From contig MGLG01000021.1 of assembly GCA_001795975.1 (NCBI GenBank), positions 1 through 7,650 on the forward strand: DNA of 7,650 nt, read 5' to 3'. Below, piece after piece: positions 1-4,990 of this stretch (within the stretch, counting starts at the first letter, position 1; every line of letters starts with the position of its first letter). A model generated the notes under the pieces. That model did not search any database. It saw nothing but the letters and a program-made list of their open reading frames with translations, and was not told where the DNA came from. A program made the translations under genes and the position numbers. This stretch comes from Candidatus Yanofskybacteria bacterium RIFOXYD1_FULL_42_10. GTDB taxonomy: Bacteria > Patescibacteriota > Minisyncoccia > 2-02-FULL-40-12 > GWA2-44-9.

Positions 1-553
1 CGCTTCTAAATGCCGTTTCAATATTTTTTTGAAGATCGCCCTCGGGCAATTTTCCTCTTTGCTTTTCAATTTCTCTCGTCCTGCTAATTTTTGAAATTAA
101 ATTTGATGTAATCTGTTCTAATAGGTTTTGCTCGTCTAAACAAAACTTTTTTAGAAAAAGCCCGTTAAACCGATCCTCTTCTTTTTTGAGGATAGAATTT
201 ACCTGTTTCGATAATTCCGCTTTAGTAATCTCATCTTTTTTATATTTCTCATAGAGCTTGGTTATTTGATTTTCAAAAATGGTGATGTACTTGGGGATTT
301 TTTCCCAATTTGTAGCATAGTCATATAATTCTTTTTTAAATTCCTCTCTATCGTTTTCTGTTTTGAGTAAGCTATAAAAATCAGTGAGTTCGCTACAAAC
401 ATCATTGATAATTGCTTTTTTTGGCTTTAGTTGAAAGAAAACTGCACCCCCACCAAAAAATGGCTCGATATAACGATCAAAAGTAGGGATTAAATCCTTG
501 ATATAAGGAAACTCTTGCGTTTTGCCACCGGGCCATTTAATAAGTGTTTGCAT
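1..553 (-). CDS. D12-class (Dam-like) DNA adenine N6-methyltransferase, C-terminus outside window
   Basis: Probable modification enzyme of the restriction-modification operon, transferring a methyl group from S-adenosylmethionine to N6 of adenine in the target site. The reading frame is open from the ATG at 553 down to the left edge (184 codons). The N-terminus carries the D12 signature IKWPGGK (residues 5-11, compare IKWAGGK in Dam) and YIEPFFGGG (28-36), which is the FxGxG SAM-binding motif I. IINDVCSELTDFY (48-60) fits the next conserved acidic segment. Residues about 80-170 are a charged helical insert, as expected for the target-recognition part. The catalytic DPPY motif is not in view and should lie just past the edge. 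The gene starts 7 nt after the endonuclease stop, so it is surely cotranscribed. No good Shine-Dalgarno site precedes it. The family call is firm; site specificity cannot be read. Confidence 0.88.
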   Translation of the reverse strand, partial: MQTLIKWPGGKTQEFPYIKDLIPTFDRYIEPFFGGGAVFFQLKPKKAIINDVCSELTDFYSLLKTENDREEFKKELYDYATNWEKIPKYITIFENQITKLYEKYKKDEITKAELSKQVNSILKKEEDRFNGLFLKKFCLDEQNLLEQITSNLISKISRTREIEKQRGKLPEGDLQKNIETAFRS

Positions 554-560
554 ATATAGA

Positions 561-1379
561 TTATCCCAAATAAGTTTTTTTGATTGAATCTAGCGAAGTT
601 TTAATAAGACCAGCCTTTTCTTTATAAGCTTCAAGCACAATGTTATATCCTTGATCTGATTTACATACAAAATCCCAAAAATCTTTTCCAATCAAAAGCT
701 CATCATCAGCAAAAAACTGACGAACACGCTCTTGTCGCCATGGTTTACCTTCACCAAAACGATTATAAGCAGTAGCAAAAAATACTTTTATTTTTGTTTT
801 ATCTGGTAGAGTATTTGATAGTATTGCAAACTGTTCCAATAAAGCTTCTTTTTCTGAACGAGCTTTTTTATTATCAAGATCACCACCAATTTTTAGCTCA
901 ATCAAAAAGTTTTCTCCAGTTTCTTTATCAATCAAATAATAATCACTATCGTGTCTTTTCGTTACGAGTGATTGTTCTGTTGGTTTGGTTCGTAAAAATT
1001 GATAATCTTCCGTAGTTGGTGGAGTAATTTCTCGGCGTTTATATTTCTCTAATAATTCCGCAACATCTTGAGTTTGTTTAAGGCTAAGAGGCCCTGCAAC
1101 ACTTTGTTTAACTTCGTAAGTCAATTTTGCGATATTGATTGCCATTTTTTCTAACATATTGCCCAAAGAACTATCGAGCGAACGCACAAGAGCAGTGTAG
1201 TATTGTATTTCTGGTCCAAGAACTGCAATAAAAACATTGTGAATTTTCATATTTAAAGTACCCTCGGGATCTTCTAACTCACCCTCGTGTCTGCCCTGAA
1301 AACCCACTGCAAATGATTCTACGGAGGCATGAACAATTGATTTTATGGCTTCTTTTTTGTCTAAAGTATTGTTTGTCAT
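561..1379 (-). CDS. TdeIII-like type II restriction endonuclease
   Basis: Probable double-strand DNA cleaving enzyme, 272 aa, the toxic half of the restriction-modification operon. The N-terminal half carries the pattern HNVFIAVLGPEIQYY...VRSLDSSLG (residues 47-73), which resembles the H-x-R-LLG...SFxxSLNTxxG block I remember from TdeIII/MjaII-type endonucleases. A PD-(D/E)xK-type centre is visible: D144/D146 in HDSDYYL, then E161-L-K163 in FLIELKIGG. The C-terminal WDF (235-240 region), Gly and LxxY/F pattern also fits that family. It lies 4 nt after the regulator and 7 nt before the methyltransferase, which supports the restriction role independently of the family match. Known TdeIII/MjaII enzymes recognise GGNCC, which contains no fixed adenine, while the neighbour is an adenine methylase, so the actual site here is uncertain. 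The leader before the ATG is A-rich with no Shine-Dalgarno site. Confidence 0.75.
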   Translation of the reverse strand: MTNNTLDKKEAIKSIVHASVESFAVGFQGRHEGELEDPEGTLNMKIHNVFIAVLGPEIQYYTALVRSLDSSLGNMLEKMAINIAKLTYEVKQSVAGPLSLKQTQDVAELLEKYKRREITPPTTEDYQFLRTKPTEQSLVTKRHDSDYYLIDKETGENFLIELKIGGDLDNKKARSEKEALLEQFAILSNTLPDKTKIKVFFATAYNRFGEGKPWRQERVRQFFADDELLIGKDFWDFVCKSDQGYNIVLEAYKEKAGLIKTSLDSIKKTYLG

Positions 1380-1383
1380 ATTT

Positions 1384-1578
1384 TTATTTTATTAAATCCT
1401 CAATTGGCACATTTAACGCTTTCGCGATTTTTTTAAGTGTATCAATAGTCGGATTATCTTGTTTGCCTGCCTCTATGTTAATTATCGTATTATTTGAAAC
1501 ATCGGCAAGCCGAGCTAGCTTCTCTTGCGACAAACCTAGTTTTTCCCTTATTCGTTTGATTTTACTTGACTCTACCAT
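1384..1578 (-). CDS. XRE-family helix-turn-helix regulator, probable restriction-modification controller
   Basis: A 64-aa protein that is almost entirely one Cro/C1-type helix-turn-helix domain. The core is LSQEKLARLADVSNNTIINI (residues 16-35), followed by EAGK and a C-terminal LKKIAKALNVPIEDLI segment, the classic five-helix layout. It is the first gene of the minus-strand operon, 4 nt ahead of the restriction endonuclease. This size, fold and position are those of controller (C) proteins, which delay endonuclease expression until methylation is established. No clear C-box operator could be made out upstream, so the controller role is inferred from context. The start ATG has no Shine-Dalgarno site; a possible minus-strand -10 (TAATAT, plus-strand 1590-1595) lies about 12 nt before it. 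The DNA-binding fold is certain, the regulatory target is not. Confidence 0.88.
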   Translation of the reverse strand: MVESSKIKRIREKLGLSQEKLARLADVSNNTIINIEAGKQDNPTIDTLKKIAKALNVPIEDLIK

Positions 1579-1601
1579 ATTTTATTAGTAATATTAAATT
1601 G

Positions 1602-1610
1602 TGGTATAAT
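1602..1610 (+). promoter_or_regulatory. Extended -10 promoter reading away from the restriction operon
   Basis: The sequence TGGTATAAT gives a consensus -10 hexamer (1605-1610) with the TG extension one base upstream. The -35 region is poor, as is usual for extended -10 promoters. Transcription would start near 1617 and run rightward into the gene-free, structure-rich region, so the promoter is divergent from the XRE/endonuclease/methylase operon and overlaps its upstream control region. A regulator bound here could control both directions. An ATG at 1617 is placed for leaderless translation, but the frame it opens does not look like a protein beyond its first 25 or so codons. Confidence 0.55.
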
Positions 1611-1768
1611 TGAACTATGCTTAAACTTCATAACTACAATATAATATTACCAAAATATTTGGAAATAGTAAAGAAAAAAGGGAGTTCCTTTGTCTTTTCC
1701 GCGTTGGGAGGGTGGGACAAGGAAAAGAAAGAAAATTCCGCCAAAAAAATTGCCGTCGGAAGCGAGGA

Positions 1769-1805
1769 CGAGGCGGAAGGGGGGTGTGGGGGGAATTCCG
1801 CCTCG
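1769..1805. repeat. 10-bp perfect stem with a G6-TGT-G6 loop
   Basis: CGAGGCGGAA (1769-1778) is exactly complementary to TTCCGCCTCG (1796-1805). The 17-nt loop consists of two runs of six guanines separated by TGT, followed by AA. A perfect stem presenting two G-runs could support a G-quadruplex or a C-rich-partner interaction in RNA or DNA. Only the stem and the runs are directly visible; function is unknown. Confidence 0.7.
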
Positions 1806-1855
1806 CCCGAGCCGAAGCGAAGCCCCGCCGCCCTGCTCGTTCAGAGCAGAGTCCC

Positions 1856-1933
1856 GCAAAAAAGTTTTCTTTTCCTTTTAGAAGAAAAAATCGGGCGCGC
1901 GCAAATCAGAAAATGTGAAGAAAACTTTTTTGC
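1856..1933. repeat. Perfect 16-bp inverted repeat
   Basis: GCAAAAAAGTTTTCTT (1856-1871) and AAGAAAACTTTTTTGC (1918-1933) are exact reverse complements, separated by 46 nt. The pairing can be continued outward (CCC at 1853-1855 with GGG at 1935-1937) with one bulged base. A small perfect hairpin, TGCTC/GAGCA with a 5-nt loop (1834-1848), sits just outside the left arm. The inner 46 nt holds CTTTT/AAAAG-type complementarity and a GC-alternating tract. It could be an RNA helix or the remnant ends of a small mobile element; no transposase lies between the arms. Confidence 0.7.
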
Positions 1934-2043
1934 TGGGTGGCGAGCGTCAGCGAGCGGCGGCGGAGCGGAGCGTCAAAGTTCGCAGTCCGGATTTTCGTCA
2001 AAAAAAGTTCGGATTTTAACCAAAAGGCACCGCATATGATTCG

Positions 2044-2193
2044 CAAGGACAGCCAGCGACTGTCCGCGCGAATTATCATTGCGCGTACAGGAGGATGATT
2101 TGAATGCCGGAAGCGCGACGGCACTGAGGCGGGGTCGCGGAATTTTTCAACAGAAAAATATCCGTGACCAAATCCTCCTCCCGCCGCCAATTT
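2044..2193 (+). ncRNA. Candidate structured RNA with a three-way junction, class unknown
   Basis: Several helices fit together without conflict. Hairpin GGACAG/CTGTCC with a 7-nt loop lies at 2047-2065. Hairpin CGCGAAT/ATT(g)CGCG lies at 2067-2085. Closing helix P1 pairs 2090-2102 with 2169-2181 at 12 of 13 positions. P2 pairs TGCCG with CGGCA (2105-2109 with 2119-2123). P3 pairs 2134-2148 with 2153-2168: 15 pairs including one G-U, one bulged A at 2160, and tetraloop AACA. An intrinsic terminator follows 12 nt after P1. I checked for the conserved cores of RNase P RNA, tmRNA and SRP RNA and did not find them. The fold would also work on the minus strand; plus is preferred because of the promoter at 1602-1610 and the orientation toward infB. 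It could be a free small RNA or a leader of infB. Confidence 0.45.
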
Positions 2194-2227
2194 ATAAAAT
2201 TCCCAACCATCTGGTTGGGAATTTTAT
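2194..2227 (+). terminator. 15-bp intrinsic terminator, probably bidirectional
   Basis: ATAAAATTCCCAACC (2194-2208) pairs perfectly with 2213-2227 around the 4-nt loop ATCT. The GC-rich core TTCCCAACC is followed directly by TTTTAT on the plus strand and by the mirror A/T tract on the minus strand, so it can act in both directions. It lies 52 nt before the infB start and ends whatever is transcribed through 1611-2193. It could alternatively work as an attenuator of infB. Confidence 0.8.
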
Positions 2228-2239
2228 GTCTTACAAAAA

Positions 2240-2268
2240 TTGTAAAAAACTCAAAGAAATGATAGAGT
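2240..2268 (+). promoter_or_regulatory. Weak promoter candidate for infB
   Basis: TTGTAA (2240-2245) and TAGAGT (2263-2268) are separated by exactly 17 bp, each matching the consensus at 4 of 6 positions. The -10 box is 10 nt before the infB ATG, so the leader would be only a few nucleotides. It lies just past the terminator at 2194-2227, which suggests infB has its own start. This is a weak call from spacing and position. Confidence 0.35.
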
Positions 2269-2278
2269 ATCTTCGCTT

Positions 2279-3838
2279 ATGGCAGAAAATACCAAAGAAA
2301 AAACAATAAAGGCAAGGCCGCCGGTGGTGGTTGTTTTGGGTCATGTTGATCACGGCAAAACCAAGCTTTTGGACACAATACGAAAAACCAAAGTTGCCGA
2401 AAAAGAATCAGGAGGAATTACCCAACATGTCGGCGCTTACCAAATAGACATAGCAACCAGCGACAAGCGGCAAGCGATAAAAAGAATCACATTTTTAGAT
2501 ACACCCGGCCATGAAGCATTTTCAGCTATCCGGTCGCGCGGGGCAAAGATCGCCGACATCGCCATTTTGGTTGTCGCCGCCGATGAAAGCGTAAAACCCC
2601 AAACCAAAGAAGCGATCAAAATAGTAGAAGCGGAGAAAATCCCGCTTATTGTGGCAATCAACAAAATTGACAAAGAAGGCGCCAATTCCCAAAAAGTCAA
2701 ACAAGATTTGGCCGCCGAAAATATTCTCGTTGAGGACTGGGGAGGCAAAGTGCCATCAATAGAAATATCAGCCAAGGATAACCGGAATATTCCGGAACTG
2801 CTTGAAATGATTCTTTTGGTAGCCGAACTGGAAGAACTGAAAGAAGATACGGATTCTCCGGCAAGCGGAGTGATTATAGAATCCCGTCTTGATAAAAGAC
2901 GGGGTTATCTCGCTTCGGTATTGGTGCAAAAAGGTATCGTTAAATTGGGCGATTGGATAGTGGCGGGAACAGTTATCGGTAAAATTAAATCAATGGAAGA
3001 TTTCGCCGGCGCGCTCATAACGGAAGCCCGCCCTTCCCAGCCGGTCTTGATAACCGGCTGGCCTTCGGCTCCGAATGTAGGTAAAATTTTTGCCGTTACC
3101 GATTCAAAAGAAAAAGCATCCAGAATAGCCGAAGATAATGTTGATCTCACTCCCCTGTTTTTATTCATCAAGGAACCGATGCCGGAAATTTCCGAATCAA
3201 CCGCCAAAAAAAGAATTCTTAATTTGGTTTTGAAAGCCGATTTTTCCGGTTCGCTTGAAGCCGTTGACTCCGCCCTAAACACAATTAAATCCGAAGAAGT
3301 AGGTTACAATGTGGTCAGATACGATATCGGCAATATTACCGAAGCCGATGTTAAATCAGCCATTCACTCCAATGGCCAAATTGTGGGATTCAGGGTTAAC
3401 ACGGAAGAATCAGCCCAAAAAATAGCCGACAAGGAAAGCGTTAAAATTTCCTCTTTTGATGTTATCTATGACTTGGTAGAATACATAAGAAAGGAGTTGG
3501 GCGGTTTATTGGAACCGGAGATAGAAAGAACCCAGCTTGGACGATTGAAGGTTTTGGCTACCTTTAAAAAAGATGCCCGTTCGCAGATTATCGGAGGTAA
3601 AGTTATGTCGGGGAAAATAACAAGGGGCGGCATCGTTGAAGTGTTCAGAAACGGGACAAAAATTGCGCTTGGAAAAATCGGCCAATTACAGCAAAACAAA
3701 GCGGACTCCTCCGAAGTAAAAGAAGGCCAGGAGGCGGGAATAAGATTTGATCCTCTGCCAAATCAACCGTCTCAAGAAATTAAAGAAGGCGACATTTTGG
3801 AGGTTTACGAGGAGAAAAAAATTGAAAGAACATTATGA
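2279..3838 (+). CDS. infB: Translation initiation factor IF-2, short form
   Basis: A GTPase that brings initiator fMet-tRNA to the 30S subunit and promotes 50S joining. All G motifs are intact: G1 GHVDHGKT (residues 21-28), the switch I segment GGITQHVGAYQ (45-55), G3 DTPGH (74-78), G4 NKID (128-131) and G5 SAK (164-166). The rest follows the normal order: domain II (about 180-285), domain III with LVLKADFSGSLEAV (about 325) and the C-terminal fMet-tRNA-binding domain, including KVMSGKITRGGIVEVFRNG (about 440). At 519 aa it lacks the long variable N-terminal region of most bacterial IF-2 (E. coli 890 aa), which is typical of reduced genomes. The start is set by the motif spacing and by a terminator and promoter immediately upstream; no Shine-Dalgarno site is visible. 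The usual nusA/rbfA neighbours are absent; two tRNA genes follow. Confidence 0.97.
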   Translation: MAENTKEKTIKARPPVVVVLGHVDHGKTKLLDTIRKTKVAEKESGGITQHVGAYQIDIATSDKRQAIKRITFLDTPGHEAFSAIRSRGAKIADIAILVVAADESVKPQTKEAIKIVEAEKIPLIVAINKIDKEGANSQKVKQDLAAENILVEDWGGKVPSIEISAKDNRNIPELLEMILLVAELEELKEDTDSPASGVIIESRLDKRRGYLASVLVQKGIVKLGDWIVAGTVIGKIKSMEDFAGALITEARPSQPVLITGWPSAPNVGKIFAVTDSKEKASRIAEDNVDLTPLFLFIKEPMPEISESTAKKRILNLVLKADFSGSLEAVDSALNTIKSEEVGYNVVRYDIGNITEADVKSAIHSNGQIVGFRVNTEESAQKIADKESVKISSFDVIYDLVEYIRKELGGLLEPEIERTQLGRLKVLATFKKDARSQIIGGKVMSGKITRGGIVEVFRNGTKIALGKIGQLQQNKADSSEVKEGQEAGIRFDPLPNQPSQEIKEGDILEVYEEKKIERTL

Positions 3839-3849
3839 TGCCCAATTTA

Positions 3850-3921
3850 GGCCGGGTAGCCAAGCAGTAAGGCAAGGGTCTGCAAAACCCTTATACGCGG
3901 GTGCAATTCCCACCCCGGCCT
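3850..3921 (+). tRNA. tRNA-Cys (anticodon GCA)
   Basis: A 72-nt cloverleaf: acceptor GGCCGGG/CCCGGCC fully paired, D stem GCC/GGC, anticodon stem AGGGT/ACCCT with loop CTGCAAA (anticodon GCA, U33 present), discriminator U as usual for tRNA-Cys. No CCA is encoded. Two oddities are in the T arm: the stem GCGGG/CCCAC has one C-A mismatch (50-64), and the loop reads TGCAATT, with G in place of the near-universal U55. The gene begins 11 nt after the infB stop and may be cut from the infB transcript. Confidence 0.93.
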
Positions 3922-3974
3922 CATAAAATTAAAAATAAATTTTGCGCTTTGATTTTTGCGCTTTAAATTTTTAT

Positions 3975-4057
3975 GCCCGGGTGGTGGAATGGTATACACG
4001 AAGGACTTAAAATCCTTTGCCCGCAAGGGCTTGCGAGTTCGAGTCTCGCCTCGGGCA
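3975..4057 (+). tRNA. tRNA-Leu (anticodon UAA)
   Basis: An 83-nt class II tRNA. The acceptor is GCCCGGG/CTCGGGC with one G-U pair, and the D arm GTGGAATGGTATACAC is of the leucine type. Anticodon stem AAGGA/TCCTT carries loop CTTAAAA (anticodon UAA). The long variable arm is GCCC-GCAA-GGGC, the T arm GCGAG-TTCGAGT-CTCGC, and the discriminator is A. CCA is not encoded. It lies 53 nt after tRNA-Cys on the same strand, probably on the same transcript. The region just downstream holds the first copy of a direct repeat, so this tRNA may mark an insertion hot spot. Confidence 0.96.
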
Positions 4058-4115
4058 CTTTATTGGACTTTTAGCATTCTCGCGTATCAATCTCCGTTTC
4101 TATTTCAGAAAATCT

Positions 4116-4135
4116 GCGGGTTCTAACATCGTCTA
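4116..4135 (+). repeat. Direct repeat, left copy
   Basis: GCGGGTTCTAACATCGTCTA matches the copy at 4891-4910 at 19 of 20 positions; the last 17 bases (4119-4135) are identical. The pair brackets the minus-strand orphan gene 4294-4815 together with its terminator and upstream region, 775 bp apart. A partial third copy, AGTTCTAAC, is at 4221-4229. Confidence 0.8.
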
Positions 4136-4245
4136 ATTGCCCGTATAGAGAAATGGAAGTTTTTGTTAATGAGAAATAAAATCGTCTGAAAAAGAAACGG
4201 TTATTTGGTGGTTTGGTTGAAGTTCTAACCAATATGCTTCTTGAT

Positions 4246-4269
4246 AAAAAACTGCCCCCAGGGGAGCAG
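4246..4269 (-). terminator. Intrinsic terminator of the minus-strand orphan gene
   Basis: Read on the minus strand, CTGCTCCCCTGGGGGCAG (4269-4252) folds into a 7-bp stem with one U-G pair and a 4-nt loop, followed at once by six T residues (4251-4246). It lies 24 nt beyond the stop codon of the gene at 4294-4815. Confidence 0.75.
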
Positions 4270-4293
4270 CTCGAAAGATGGTTGCTTCGATTT

Positions 4294-4815
4294 TTAAGAA
4301 TCTTCTTCTCCATACTCAATTTGTTGTTTTGAGATGATTTCTTGAATGTTGCCCGGTTTATCAATTGTCCAGTATTTCCAATGTGGTTTAATCCACCAGG
4401 AATGGAATATGATATTTACTCTGCCCTTAAAGAAAATCTCCATCAAATGGCCATCTAGCACGTGTCTCAAAAACGATCTTTTCGGCTCTGGAAGGTTTGT
4501 GTCGTAAGGATTGTCTGAAATGCCGCCGGGGATGTGCATCCTTCCGTCATCAAATATTCTTTCATATGCCAGAGAAAACCCCTTTTGGTAATCATCTAGA
4601 GGGAAATGAAACATGTCGTTTGAATCGATAAGCAGATACAAACCCGCTTTGTCTTTTTTAAAATCAAGCGCTCGGCCTTCTAATTTTTCATTTATTTTTA
4701 CCGTACCGCCGGCTGACCCGACCAATCTAATATACAGAAAATCGGCGGAATAATTATCCAGGCATAATCTTAAATTCTTAAAGTCCAATTTCTTGGGCAT
4801 CCAATATTGTTCCAT
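4294..4815 (-). CDS. Hypothetical protein, 173 aa, unrecognised family
   Basis: I do not recognise this protein. It is soluble-looking, without signal peptide or membrane segments, and rich in aromatic residues. Notable segments are LYIRLVGSAGGTVKINEKL (about 27-45), alternating LYLLIDSNDMFHFPLDDY (about 59-76), GRMHIPGGISDNPYDT (about 91-106) and a Trp/His-rich IIFHSWWIKPHWKYW (about 135-149). It looks like a real gene: the composition is that of a normal protein; AGGAG lies 8 nt before the ATG at 4815, the best Shine-Dalgarno site in the window; and a good terminator follows. It stands alone on the minus strand, bracketed by direct repeats, which suggests a mobile or recently gained cassette. 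A possible operator-like inverted repeat lies just upstream. Function unknown. Confidence 0.75.
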   Translation of the reverse strand: MEQYWMPKKLDFKNLRLCLDNYSADFLYIRLVGSAGGTVKINEKLEGRALDFKKDKAGLYLLIDSNDMFHFPLDDYQKGFSLAYERIFDDGRMHIPGGISDNPYDTNLPEPKRSFLRHVLDGHLMEIFFKGRVNIIFHSWWIKPHWKYWTIDKPGNIQEIISKQQIEYGEEDS

Positions 4816-4829
4816 TCGGTAAACTCCTG

Positions 4830-4869
4830 ATATTGTTAAACAACTTATCTATCCTCACTTTAACAATAT
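4830..4869. promoter_or_regulatory. Perfect 11-bp inverted repeat upstream of the orphan gene, operator candidate
   Basis: ATATTGTTAAA (4830-4840) and TTTAACAATAT (4859-4869) are exact reverse complements 18 nt apart, directly upstream of the Shine-Dalgarno site of the minus-strand gene. A further half-site, ATATTGTT, occurs inside the first codons at 4804-4811. The AT-rich arms and long spacer fit a dimeric regulator site better than a terminator. No partner protein is identified. Confidence 0.45.
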
Positions 4870-4890
4870 TAGCCGTTTTTGCAATGCAAA

Positions 4891-4910
4891 GCAGGTTCTA
4901 ACATCGTCTA
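4891..4910 (+). repeat. Direct repeat, right copy
   Basis: GCAGGTTCTAACATCGTCTA is the right-hand copy of the repeat at 4116-4135 (one difference, A for G at the third base). It lies between the orphan gene and the membrane protein gene. The two copies in the same orientation around one gene resemble attachment-site or recombination scars, but no integrase gene is in the window. Confidence 0.8.
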
Positions 4911-4990
4911 CTAAAGTGCACCAAGATTGCAATTTTTTAAAGTCTATGCCATAAGATACTCATCTGCTCCTTAAAAAGACGGGGATAATA

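Larger units (their letters stand above)
1660..2193. other. GC-rich, gene-free stretch dense in inverted repeats
   Basis: This is the core of a 700-bp interval (1579-2278) with no credible gene. Base composition shifts abruptly near 1690 from AT-rich to visibly GC-rich with runs of G and of A, and returns to AT-rich near 2190. Open frames cross it on both strands, but their translations are low-complexity (Arg/Ser/Gly/Pro-rich) and resemble no family I know. Contents include the stem 1769-1805, the hairpin 1834-1848, the 16-bp inverted repeat 1856-1933, four copies of GAGCG between 1942 and 1972, a near-repeat AGTCCGGATTTT / AGTTCGGATTTT around 1983-2015, two hairpins at 2047-2085, and the multi-helix element described separately. 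It may be one long structured transcript ending at the terminator at 2194-2227. Confidence 0.6.

Noticed and set aside
1617..2039. Plus-strand open frame of 140 codons starting at a consensus -10 box
   Set aside because: The first 25 or so residues look natural, but the rest is low-complexity and runs through GC-rich inverted repeats. At most it is a gene remnant disrupted near 1680.
2104..2126. GGAGG followed by an ATG and a 7-codon frame, a possible leader peptide
   Set aside because: The GGAGG is part of helix P1 and the frame is within P2; the composition gives no leader-peptide logic such as repeated codons.
1906..2190. Minus-strand open frame of 94 codons across the structured region
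   Set aside because: Arg/Ser-rich translation with no family pattern; it simply mirrors the hairpins.
2044..2193. RNase P RNA, tmRNA, SRP RNA or retron msr/msd
   Set aside because: Conserved cores of the first three were not found (an isolated ACAGAAA is inside a simple hairpin). No reverse transcriptase is in the window for a retron.
3838..3870. ATG overlapping the infB stop, opening a 10-codon frame
   Set aside because: It runs into the tRNA-Cys gene and is explained by chance.
4071..4364. Minus-strand open frame of 97 codons downstream of the orphan gene
   Set aside because: It overlaps the end of the better gene, crosses that gene's terminator and the direct repeat, and has no protein-like pattern.
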